Shown here in pieces: positions 50,952 through 58,784 of a DNA stretch of 64,000 bases. Source of the stretch: Pseudomonadota bacterium (lineage in GTDB: Bacteria > Pseudomonadota > Alphaproteobacteria > Sphingomonadales > Govanellaceae); contig QEVO01000001.1 in the NCBI GenBank assembly GCA_003577275.1, positions 620,001 to 684,000 of the forward strand, given 5' to 3'. Numbering within the stretch: position 1 is the stretch's first letter; every line of letters starts with the position of its first letter. Under the pieces are notes generated by a model. The model searched no databases. It worked only from the letters and a program-made list of their open reading frames with translations, and was not told the origin of the DNA. Made by a program: the position numbers and the translations under genes.

Positions 50952-51947
50952 ATGAAATTCACGCCCATGGCGAATCAAGTTTCGGTTCTCATCGCTCCGT
51001 ATACGCCGCCGGGAAAACTGATTGGTCTTGCCCGTTATCTGGAAGAACTGAACATTCCCGAGATCTGGGTCGCAGAGGATTATTTCGAGCTTTCGGGCTT
51101 TGCCAGCGCCTCTATCATTTTGGGCGCCACCCGTAGCCTGCATTGCGGGATCGGGATTGTCTCTGCCGTGGCGCGTCATCCTGCGGTCACGGCCATGGAT
51201 ATTGCCACCATTGCCAATGCCTTTCCGGGGCGACTGACGGTAGGCATCGGCCATGGGGTGCCGTTCTGGGTCAAGCAGATGGGGCTTTATCCAAAGTCGC
51301 CACTCAAGGTGCTGCGTGAGGTTGTGACCAATATTCGGGCGCTTCTGAAAGGTGAGGTCCTGACGCAGCGCGAAGGACATTTTTTCTTTGATAACGTGAA
51401 GCTGACCCATATCTGTCCCGATATGGATATTGTGACCGGGGTGGTTGGGGCAAAGTCGCTCCAGCTTTCCGGTGAAATCGCCGACGGCACGCTGGCGAGT
51501 GTTATGGCGTCACCCGAATACGTGCGCTACGCCAATGAACAGATCAGCATCGGCGCCGAAAAAACCGGGCGGACGAAACATATCTTCCCGGTGCTGGCGA
51601 TCTTTGCAGTGGATCCCGACCCTGAGGTTGCGCATAACGCCGCGCGCAACATCATTGCGCCCTACATTCTGGCTGCGGGAAAAACGCCTCTAACCGGGTG
51701 TCTGGGTTATGACGACAAGGTGGCCGAGCTTCAGGCCCTCGGTGATCCGCGGAAAATTGCTTTGGAAATGCCCGAAGAATGGGTTCACAAACTTGCCGTG
51801 ACGGGGACGCCGGCGGACTGTGTGGCCAAAATCCGCGCGCTTCTGGACGCCGGCGCGTCTCAGGTCGCCCTTTCGCTGGCTTTGGCGGATCGCATGGAAG
51901 AGCAACTTCAGGTTCTCAGTCGCGATATTCTGCCGCATTTTACCTAA
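50952..51947 (+). CDS. LLM-class (luciferase-like) oxidoreductase, probably F420-dependent
   Basis: A 331-aa TIM-barrel oxidoreductase of the luciferase-like superfamily, close in pattern to methylene-H4MPT reductase and other F420-dependent members. Features are LGLARYLEE-type N-terminal helix, IWVAEDYFE (about residues 38-46), CGIGIVSAVARHPAVTAMD (about 65-83), FPGRLTVGIGHG (about 91-102) and DMDIVTGVVGAKSLQLSGEIADG. The family uses F420 or FMN; complete F420 biosynthesis next door makes F420 more likely. It lies 31 bp after the molybdenum hydroxylase and 28 bp before the HyuA-like gene. It could use F420H2 to reduce a C=C or C=N bond of the ring product (inference). Confidence 0.9.
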   Translation: MKFTPMANQVSVLIAPYTPPGKLIGLARYLEELNIPEIWVAEDYFELSGFASASIILGATRSLHCGIGIVSAVARHPAVTAMDIATIANAFPGRLTVGIGHGVPFWVKQMGLYPKSPLKVLREVVTNIRALLKGEVLTQREGHFFFDNVKLTHICPDMDIVTGVVGAKSLQLSGEIADGTLASVMASPEYVRYANEQISIGAEKTGRTKHIFPVLAIFAVDPDPEVAHNAARNIIAPYILAAGKTPLTGCLGYDDKVAELQALGDPRKIALEMPEEWVHKLAVTGTPADCVAKIRALLDAGASQVALSLALADRMEEQLQVLSRDILPHFT

Positions 51948-51975
51948 AAGAAGCCTTGCCTGAAAGAGGTGTGTT

Positions 51976-53538
51976 ATGCGTATTGGTGTTGATGTAGGCG
52001 GCACGAATACCGACGCCGTGATTATGGATGGACGCAATCTCATTGCGGCGATCAAATCCCCGACCACTGAGAATGTGTCCGACGGCATTGTCGCGGCCAT
52101 TTCAACAGTCCTCCAGCAATCTGGCGTAAGCAAAAACCAGATCGCTTCTGTCATGATCGGCACTACCCAGTTCACCAATGCGTTCGTGGAGCGCAAGAAT
52201 CTGTTGCCTGTTGGCGTATTCAGGATTGCGCTGCCGGCGACCAAATCCCTCCGTCCCATGGTGGATTGGCCAGAGGAAATCCGCCAGAATATCGGGGATG
52301 CCAGTTACCTGCTGCGCGGAGGGTATCACTATGATGGCCGCGCCAATGTGCCGTTTGACGAAAAAGGCGTGATGGAGGCCGTCAGGGACATGAAGCGCCG
52401 GGGGCTGAAAACTGCTGCCGTCACGGCCATGTTTTCCCCCGTGAATGACGATCTGGAAATACGTACAGAGGAAATCATCCGGAACGAAATCCCTGACGCC
52501 AAGGTCACGCTATCTTCCAGAATAGGACGGATCGGCCTTCTGGAGCGCGAAAATACCGCGATTATGAATGCCTGCCTCGCCGAAATGGCGACACGGGTGG
52601 TGCAATCTTTTTCCAAGGCATTGAAAGATCTGAATATCCAAGCGCCGTTTTTCATCAGTCAGAATGATGGGACGCTGATGCAGGCTGCCGATGTAGAAAA
52701 ATATCCGGTTCTGACTTTTGCTTCCGGGCCGACGAACAGTATGCGCGGCGCCGCCTTTCTCTCCGGCTTGAAGGAAGCGCTGGTCGCTGATATCGGCGGG
52801 ACGACTACGGATATCGGCATGCTCAGCGGCGGTTTTCCGCGCGAGTCATCCGTGACTGTGGATATCGGTGGTGTCCGCACCAATTTCCGAATGCCAGACA
52901 TTCTGGCGCTGGGGTTGGGCGGCGGCAGTCACGTTGTGCCCGAGGGGAGCGGTGTTAAGGTTGGTCCCCGATCCGTGGGATATCAATTGTTGCAAAAGGG
53001 CATGGTCTTTGGCGGGAATGTCCTGACCGCAACTGACATTGCGGTGGCCTGCGGCTATGCCGATATCGGCGACCGCAGCAAACTCAGCGGCCTCCCCTCT
53101 GCTCTGGCGGACAAGGCGCGGGCGCGCATTCATGCCATCGTGGCCGAGGGAGTGGACCGTATGAAAACCAGTGCGGACCCGGTCCCATTGATCCTCGTTG
53201 GCGGCGGCTCTGTGCTGATCCACGATGATATCCCGGGAACGTCAGAGGTCATCATTCCGGAAAATGCCGGGGTGGCCAACGCCATCGGAGCTTCCATCGC
53301 GCAGGTGAGTGGCGAAGTGGACCGCGTTTATTCCTATGAAACAAAGGGCCGGGAAGCGGCCATTGATGAAGCCCGCAAAGAAGCGATCAAGGCGGCAATT
53401 GCTGCCGGGGCGGATGCGCAAACCGTAGAGGTCACGGATATTGAGGAAGTGCCGCTCGCCTATGTCCCCGGCGGCGCCGTTCGCCTTCGCCTGAAAGTCA
53501 CCGGTGATCTGCAACTGGCGACACCTGGCGCTATCTGA
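51976..53538 (+). CDS. Short HyuA-type hydantoinase/oxoprolinase protein (DUF917 partner)
   Basis: A 520-aa member of the HyuA family, shorter by about 170 residues than the HyuA proteins at 10, 17 and 20 kb. It has GVDVGGTNTDAVIMDG at the N-terminus, MIGTTQFTNAFVERKNL (about residues 60-76), FASGPTNSMRGAAFLSG (about 250), VADIGGTTTDIGMLSGG (about 274) and LGLGGGSHVV. No HyuB gene follows; the next gene encodes a DUF917 protein, a common pairing for this short form. It probably opens a cyclic amide with ATP. It is the fifth gene in line after the TonB receptor, consistent with ring cleavage after hydroxylation and reduction (inference). Confidence 0.9.
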   Translation: MRIGVDVGGTNTDAVIMDGRNLIAAIKSPTTENVSDGIVAAISTVLQQSGVSKNQIASVMIGTTQFTNAFVERKNLLPVGVFRIALPATKSLRPMVDWPEEIRQNIGDASYLLRGGYHYDGRANVPFDEKGVMEAVRDMKRRGLKTAAVTAMFSPVNDDLEIRTEEIIRNEIPDAKVTLSSRIGRIGLLERENTAIMNACLAEMATRVVQSFSKALKDLNIQAPFFISQNDGTLMQAADVEKYPVLTFASGPTNSMRGAAFLSGLKEALVADIGGTTTDIGMLSGGFPRESSVTVDIGGVRTNFRMPDILALGLGGGSHVVPEGSGVKVGPRSVGYQLLQKGMVFGGNVLTATDIAVACGYADIGDRSKLSGLPSALADKARARIHAIVAEGVDRMKTSADPVPLILVGGGSVLIHDDIPGTSEVIIPENAGVANAIGASIAQVSGEVDRVYSYETKGREAAIDEARKEAIKAAIAAGADAQTVEVTDIEEVPLAYVPGGAVRLRLKVTGDLQLATPGAI

Positions 53539-53571
53539 GCACCGCCAGACGCAAATATATTGGGAGAGAGA

Positions 53572-54690
53572 ATGAAGCTTGCCATTGAGGATTTGGTGGA
53601 CCTGGCCCGTGGCGCCGCCCTGTTGGGCACTGGCGGCGGCGGTGACCCTTATATCGGACGCCTGATGGCGCAGGAAGCCATTCGTGAATGTGGCATGCCT
53701 GAAATCGTGGAGCTTGAAGATGTGCCGGATGATGCGCAGGTCTTCACCTCCGCCATGTTGGGCGCGCCTTCTGTCCTGATTGAGAAAATCGCCAGCGGCG
53801 ACGATGTTGAGACCTCGGTCCGTAAACTGGAAGAACGCCTTGGCCGCAGGGCTGATTTCATCACGCCGATCGAGATCGGCGGTTGCAACTCCATGATCCC
53901 GATCGTTGCCGCCGCGCGTATGGGAATACCACTGGTTAACGCGGACGGGATGGGCCGGGCGTTCCCGGAGCTGCAGATGGTGACGTTTAACGTCTATGGC
54001 GTTTCCGCAACGCCTTTGGCCATGGTGGATGAAAACCTTTCCTCTGTGGTGATCGAGACCAACAGCGCCAAGGCGGCCGAGGATTTTGCCCGGGTGAATG
54101 CGGTCCAGATGGGACTGAGCGTCATGATTTCCTGCTACCCCATGCGTGGCCATGAGCTGAAGAAAACAGGTGTGCCGGGAACCCTGACCATGGCCCTGAA
54201 TATCGGGCGCGCCATTGCCGAGGGCAGAAAGTCTGGTAATCCGGCAGAGTCGCTGATCGCTTTTTTGAAGACCAACCCCTATTACGGCCGGTGTAAGATC
54301 CTATTTACCGGTAAGATCACGGACTTAAGACGGGATACCAGCCGGGGCTTTACTATTGGCGAATGTACGTTGCAGGCAATCGACGCTCAGGATGTAATGA
54401 AGATCACATTCCAGAATGAGAATCTGGTTGCCAAGATGAACGGGCGTACAGTCGCGATCGTGCCGGACCTGATCTGCATTATGGATAGCGAGACGGCTGA
54501 GCCGATCACAACAGAAGCGCTCAAATACGGTCAGCGCGTGAGCGTTGTAGGAATGAGCGCGGCGCCGGTAATGCGGACGCCGGAGGCGTTATCCGTTTTT
54601 GGCCCCTCTTGCTTTGGACTTAAAGAAGAGTTCACGCCGATTGAGATTTTGCATGGCGATATCGTTGGAGCAGAGGGCGTAAACGTTTAG
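53572..54690 (+). CDS. DUF917 (S-methyl-thiohydantoin desulfurase-like) protein
   Basis: A 372-aa DUF917-family protein. ATG 53572 is preceded by GGGAGAGAG; the in-frame TTG 12 bp upstream is less likely. It has DLARGAALLGTGGGGDPYIG near the N-terminus (about residues 9-28), IGGCNSMIPI (about 103), NADGMGRAFPELQM (about 123) and TFNVYGVSATPLAM, all typical of the family, then a C-terminal domain with FTGKITDLRRDTSRGF. Members act on thiohydantoin-like rings or partner HyuA-type enzymes. It is the last gene of the operon that starts with the TonB receptor. Confidence 0.88.
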   Translation: MKLAIEDLVDLARGAALLGTGGGGDPYIGRLMAQEAIRECGMPEIVELEDVPDDAQVFTSAMLGAPSVLIEKIASGDDVETSVRKLEERLGRRADFITPIEIGGCNSMIPIVAAARMGIPLVNADGMGRAFPELQMVTFNVYGVSATPLAMVDENLSSVVIETNSAKAAEDFARVNAVQMGLSVMISCYPMRGHELKKTGVPGTLTMALNIGRAIAEGRKSGNPAESLIAFLKTNPYYGRCKILFTGKITDLRRDTSRGFTIGECTLQAIDAQDVMKITFQNENLVAKMNGRTVAIVPDLICIMDSETAEPITTEALKYGQRVSVVGMSAAPVMRTPEALSVFGPSCFGLKEEFTPIEILHGDIVGAEGVNV

Positions 54691-55129
54691 TCACAGGCCC
54701 CATTGATTGATCCAGAAATTGCTGGTTGCGGCGATGCAGATGACGGAGCCAGGCGGTATGAAGTTTTTCAGTTCATTCCGCCTTTGGTTCGGCCTATGCG
54801 TCGGGAAAAAAGGCCCTTTTTAAAAAAACTGACCACCGTCCGATGAACCTTGCGATGCATCCCGCCAGCGCAGACCGTTCATGATTATGAAATGATACCA
54901 TTGATCACTCGTCGGTCATCAACTCGGGGAACCCCGTGAGAGAGCGGAAAGTAAGGCCCTATCAAACGCATCTGTGACTTTAAAAGCAGAAACTAGTCGC
55001 TCATGGCGCACCCCTAATGGAACTGCCATTGAATCAACTCAGCGCAGCATCCGCAGTATATTTAACAAGTTCTGAGGCCAACTTATAAATAGGAACCCTA
55101 TGGGGAACAGGGTACTATTGACGGCTTAT
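54691..55129. other. Non-coding interval between operon end and luxR
   Basis: A 439-bp interval between convergent units (DUF917 gene on plus, luxR on minus). I see no supportable gene, no clear terminator and no RNA element. It includes an A/T-rich stretch near 54810-54830. Confidence 0.4.
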
Positions 55130-56287
55130 CTATTGCAACCCGCGCAGGATGCTTACATCCGTCGTTTTTGTTACCTTGACAATCAGTTCGGGGCGACTGG
55201 AGACGCCCAATTTGCGGAAAATTTTGTTTAAGTGAGATTGAACCGTATTGAGGCTGATGGAGATTTTATCGGCAATCTCATAATTGCGTAGGCCTTCCAC
55301 CACCAACTGTACGATCTCGGCCTCGCGCTTGCTTAAGCCCAGATTCAACAACCGGTTCAGCGGACAAAGGCTGCGCTCGTCAGGCAGTACGTAAACCAGG
55401 ATGCGCCAGCGGCCATAAATCGTCTTATGCGCCCGCACATGCACCTGGGCAGAAGCGGTGCGCTGCCGATTGGAGATGCTGAGCGTATGCTCAAATTTTT
55501 CAACATCCGCATCCTTCCTAAGCCGATGGTGGTATTCCGTCAGCAAAGCGGACAGTTCAGGAGGAAGCGCCGGTGAGGCGTGACGCCTGCCGGTTGCGCC
55601 ATCGGCGTCGGCGGCGAACCACTCATGGGCATTGGCGTCGCAATAAAGGACGGCGAGATGCTCATCCAAAATCAGCAAGCCGACCCTTGAGATGACGGAA
55701 GCGCTTTGCTCCAAAAGCGAAAAGCTTTCCTGATATTTTTCCTGTTGAATGGCGCGGCCCAAGGCGTTGGCGATGGCCGACACCGATAGCATCGCTTTGA
55801 CATTATCGGTGACGGTAAAATCCGGGTCTCGCTTGGGGCGAAATAACCCAAGGGTGGCGATGGAGTTGCCATGGATAACCAGCTCCATGCGCAGCATGTG
55901 GTAAATATCAAAGGGATGCATGTATTCCCGATAGAATGAAGTTTCCATTAAGTCGTGATAGGAAACGATGTCGCTGCCAATTCTCACTTCCGGCACCAGC
56001 TCCATGCCGGGCTGGCTCATCAACGTGCGGGCAAATGGATCAATGATGAGGGCGCGATAGGAGTAGCTGCGCGGAAAAACTTCCGGCAGTCCGCGCACCA
56101 TGTAGCGGTCAAAGGTGGCGATCGGCGATCCTTGCGGGCGCAGCAGAAACATGCTGCACGGCGCGCGAAAGATATCCTCCATCTGACGCAGGGTTTCGCT
56201 GCGCAGGTCATCAACCGAGTCGATTTCACTAACAACCCGGTTCAGCCGGATAACTTGATCGATATCCGCTTGGCTTAAGAGGGGCAT
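55130..56287 (-). CDS. LuxR-family helix-turn-helix transcriptional regulator
   Basis: A 385-aa regulator with a C-terminal LuxR/GerE domain: LSKREAEIVQLVVEGLRNYE, then IADKISISLNTVQSHLNKIF (about residues 318-360). The preceding region holds LLILDEHLAVLYCDANAHEW (about 200), resembling a PAS sensor, and an N-terminal domain of unknown type. There is no receiver Asp or autoinducer-domain signature that I recognise. ATG 56287 has GAGG 7 nt upstream. It is divergent from the Rieske oxygenase operon across 243 bp and probably controls it, perhaps through the dyad at 56441. The signal is unknown. Confidence 0.9.
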   Translation of the reverse strand: MPLLSQADIDQVIRLNRVVSEIDSVDDLRSETLRQMEDIFRAPCSMFLLRPQGSPIATFDRYMVRGLPEVFPRSYSYRALIIDPFARTLMSQPGMELVPEVRIGSDIVSYHDLMETSFYREYMHPFDIYHMLRMELVIHGNSIATLGLFRPKRDPDFTVTDNVKAMLSVSAIANALGRAIQQEKYQESFSLLEQSASVISRVGLLILDEHLAVLYCDANAHEWFAADADGATGRRHASPALPPELSALLTEYHHRLRKDADVEKFEHTLSISNRQRTASAQVHVRAHKTIYGRWRILVYVLPDERSLCPLNRLLNLGLSKREAEIVQLVVEGLRNYEIADKISISLNTVQSHLNKIFRKLGVSSRPELIVKVTKTTDVSILRGLQ

Positions 56288-56440
56288 CCAGGCGCCTCAA
56301 ATGCTAAATTAAATAGCCCATCGTTATTTTCATGATTTTCCATGATTTTTCATTCTAGCTTACGGACTGCGCCTTAAGAATATAAAAATATCTAATATTC
56401 CCAGTTTATTAGGCTTTAACGCCCAAGGCGGCCGCCCGTC

Positions 56441-56458
56441 ATCACAGTTTCCTGTGAT
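56441..56458. promoter_or_regulatory. Inverted repeat in the luxR / Rieske oxygenase divergent region
   Basis: ATCACAG, TTTC, CTGTGAT: perfect 7-bp arms with a 4-nt spacer, 73 bp upstream of the Rieske gene. It is a candidate operator for the divergent LuxR protein or a Crp-like factor (compare TGTGA-N6-TCACA, which it does not match because the half-sites are inverted). Confidence 0.45.
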
Positions 56459-56530
56459 TGTGGGGAATGCGGCAATTTGGCAGAATCACCCTGAAGAGAA
56501 GCGGCGTTACCCGCTAAGGGAGTATTTGAT

Positions 56531-57580
56531 ATGGATAAAATCGTAGAAGGCAAGCTCGATAAGCCCGCCAAGCGCAAGCCACGGTCGGAGACTCGGGGCG
56601 AACGGGTGCCGCCGCAGGGCGAGGGCGGGTTTGACGTCAACTGGTATCCGGTGTGTCTGTCCAACGACGTTCGGGCGGGCGAGGTCAAGGGAATGGATTT
56701 CCTTGACGGCCGGGTGGTGGTGTTCCGGGGCGAGAACGGCGTGGTGACGGTGATGAGCGCCTATTGCCGGCATTTTGGCGCCGATCTGGGGGTTGGCGGC
56801 AAGGTGATGGGCAATGAGCTCCAGTGCCCCTATCACCACTGGCGCTATGGCCAGGACGGCGCGTGCAAGCACATTCCCATTGGCGGCGCGATCCCGAAGA
56901 ACGCCCGCCAATTCGTGTTTCCGACCATCGAGAAATGGGGCCTCATCTTCGCCTTCAACGGCCTGGAGCCCACCTATCAGCTGCCCGAGTTTCCCATTCC
57001 GGCGGATAAATTGATGTACCGCACCTTTGGCACGCTGAAATTCAAGCTCGATATCGGCCTGCAAATCACCAACAGCGTCGATTTTCAGCATCTGATCATT
57101 CTGCATGGGCTGGACATCGAAAAATACCCCAACGTCGAGTTTCATGAGAACGGCATGCGGCAGACCGGCGGCATGGCGTGGCGCGACAACATGCGGGGCG
57201 GCGGCGCCAAATCGGTGATCGAGGCGCAGATCGTCGGCAGCAATTTCCTGGTCTTTGGCGGCGATCTGGCGGGCATCAACGCCTATGCCGTGGTCGTCGG
57301 CACGCCCATCACCAAGGAAGGCTGCACCTATGGCTATACCATCATGGCCATGCCCCGGTTTCCCGAAAGCGCCGGCGGCGCGGCGGCAACCAATACGGCG
57401 CTGGGCGCCTTGGAGCGTTGGTCCCATGCCTTGATGGTGGAGGACGATCAGCCGATCATGGACAATATCAGTTTCCGCATGGACAACGTACTGCACCACG
57501 ACCGCTATGTGGCGCAGATGTTCCGTTTCCTGCAAAATTATCCCAGGGCCCATCCATCGGCGGAATATATCAGAAAGTAG
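56531..57580 (+). CDS. Rieske non-heme iron oxygenase, terminal component
   Basis: A 349-aa oxygenase. The Rieske [2Fe-2S] cluster is bound by C79-x-H81 and C99-x2-H102 with 17 residues between, the standard spacing. The mononuclear iron is bound by the N181-x2-D184-x2-H187-x4-H192 motif (NSVDFQHLIILHG), where D184 bridges to the Rieske site of the neighbouring subunit. Length and layout match single-component-type oxygenases such as KshA, not the larger two-subunit ring dioxygenases. No ferredoxin or reductase gene is adjacent, so electron donors must be elsewhere. It is the first gene of the operon divergent from luxR. The substrate is unknown; a steroid- or terpenoid-like hydrophobe is possible. 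Confidence 0.92.
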   Translation: MDKIVEGKLDKPAKRKPRSETRGERVPPQGEGGFDVNWYPVCLSNDVRAGEVKGMDFLDGRVVVFRGENGVVTVMSAYCRHFGADLGVGGKVMGNELQCPYHHWRYGQDGACKHIPIGGAIPKNARQFVFPTIEKWGLIFAFNGLEPTYQLPEFPIPADKLMYRTFGTLKFKLDIGLQITNSVDFQHLIILHGLDIEKYPNVEFHENGMRQTGGMAWRDNMRGGGAKSVIEAQIVGSNFLVFGGDLAGINAYAVVVGTPITKEGCTYGYTIMAMPRFPESAGGAAATNTALGALERWSHALMVEDDQPIMDNISFRMDNVLHHDRYVAQMFRFLQNYPRAHPSAEYIRK

Positions 57581-57691
57581 CGACAAGCTACCAAACTGCC
57601 AATCTATTGAGAGAGCTAGTGCTCCACTGGCAATATCGCGGTGGATAAGAGGGACTGCTTTATCAAAAATCTGCAAAGCACAGGAAGAATG

Positions 57692-58708
57692 ATGAAAACC
57701 GGCATTGAAACCATCGTCTCGTATTTTCCCGACACCAAGGTGACGGATAAGGATTACGCGCATCTAAAACCGCTGATGCCGGAATGGATGTCCATGCCCA
57801 AGGAAAAGCGGCGGTTTCCCGATCCGCACGCCAACGAGATCATGGCGGTGAAAGTGGCGGAAAAAGCATTGAAGTCCGCCAACCTGAAGCCCGAGGATAT
57901 CGACCTTATCATCTGTCAAAGCTTCGGTGGCCGCTTCATCGTGCCGGGGCTGGCGGCCTTCGTGCATAAAAAACTGGGATTTCGTTTGAAAACGCCGGCC
58001 TGGAACATTCAGGACATCTGCGCGAGCTTCCTTGATGGTTGCGAACTCGCCTCCAACATGATCAAGGCTGGCGGCGAATATAAGCGGGTGCTGGTGATGG
58101 CGGTCTCCGCCTTGGAAACCGGCGGCTGGGGCACCGATCCCTCGCATCCAGTGGCGGCGGTGATGGGCGACGGCGCGGGCGCTGCCATTGTTTCCGCACA
58201 AAATCTGCGTGGTGAGTTCCTGGCCTACAACAGCGAAACCTACGGCGAAATTTATGAGCCTGCGGTGATGGCCTTCGATCCTCCCGAGCACCCTGAATTA
58301 TTAAAAGGCACCAAGTGGGTGATCAACAAGGGCGGCTGCGGGCCGCATCTGACGCCGGAATTCGAGGATATGTACGACACCATCCTGTCGGACATGGTGG
58401 TTGAAGCGCTGTCGAGCGCCAGCCGCAAGGCCGGCATCAAGGTGTCGGAGATCGATATCGTCGTCGCCCATCAGGCGTTCACGGGGCTTCTCAATATTTG
58501 GCAGAAGGCGACGGAGCCGCTGGGTCTGCCGCGCGATCACTGGCGATCGACGTGGGATCGATACGGTAACGTCGGCGCATGCGACATTCCTGTGACCATG
58601 GCCGATCTCTTGGCGGAGAACGCCATTCCGAAAGGCGCAGTCCTCGCGTTGTTCTCGCCCGGCGGCGGCGGCCATACGCCAACCATCATCATGCGCTGGA
58701 ACGGATAA
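57692..58708 (+). CDS. KAS III-like (FabH-family) thiolase-fold enzyme
   Basis: A 338-aa ketosynthase III-type protein. The catalytic triad is visible: Cys110 in QDICASFLDG, His260 in VAHQAF and Asn293 in YGNVGACDIPV. AVMGDGAGAAIVS (about residues 156-168) and the C-terminal FSPGGGGHTPTIIMRW are family typical. I use ATG 57692, near an AGGAAG site; ATG 57689 and a frame open to 57641 are alternatives. No FabD, ACP or other fatty-acid genes are nearby, so it is probably a specialised condensing or hydrolysing enzyme acting on CoA esters or beta-diketones rather than housekeeping FabH. It lies between the Rieske oxygenase and a TonB receptor. Confidence 0.9.
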   Translation: MKTGIETIVSYFPDTKVTDKDYAHLKPLMPEWMSMPKEKRRFPDPHANEIMAVKVAEKALKSANLKPEDIDLIICQSFGGRFIVPGLAAFVHKKLGFRLKTPAWNIQDICASFLDGCELASNMIKAGGEYKRVLVMAVSALETGGWGTDPSHPVAAVMGDGAGAAIVSAQNLRGEFLAYNSETYGEIYEPAVMAFDPPEHPELLKGTKWVINKGGCGPHLTPEFEDMYDTILSDMVVEALSSASRKAGIKVSEIDIVVAHQAFTGLLNIWQKATEPLGLPRDHWRSTWDRYGNVGACDIPVTMADLLAENAIPKGAVLALFSPGGGGHTPTIIMRWNG

Positions 58709-58784
58709 TATGAAAAAAGGCGCGTCACGTCGGATTGTCAGAGAGAGGGTATTCTTGGGCGGATATAACATGGGAGGAAAGCAG

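Noticed and set aside
56507..57763. A 418-codon open frame on the minus strand
   Set aside because: It lies antisense to the Rieske oxygenase, which has all metal-binding motifs; the minus-strand product has no recognisable domain and no ribosome site.
57692..58708. Housekeeping fabH
   Set aside because: The triad fits the fold, but there are no fatty-acid synthesis neighbours and the N-terminal region differs; it sits in an oxygenase operon.
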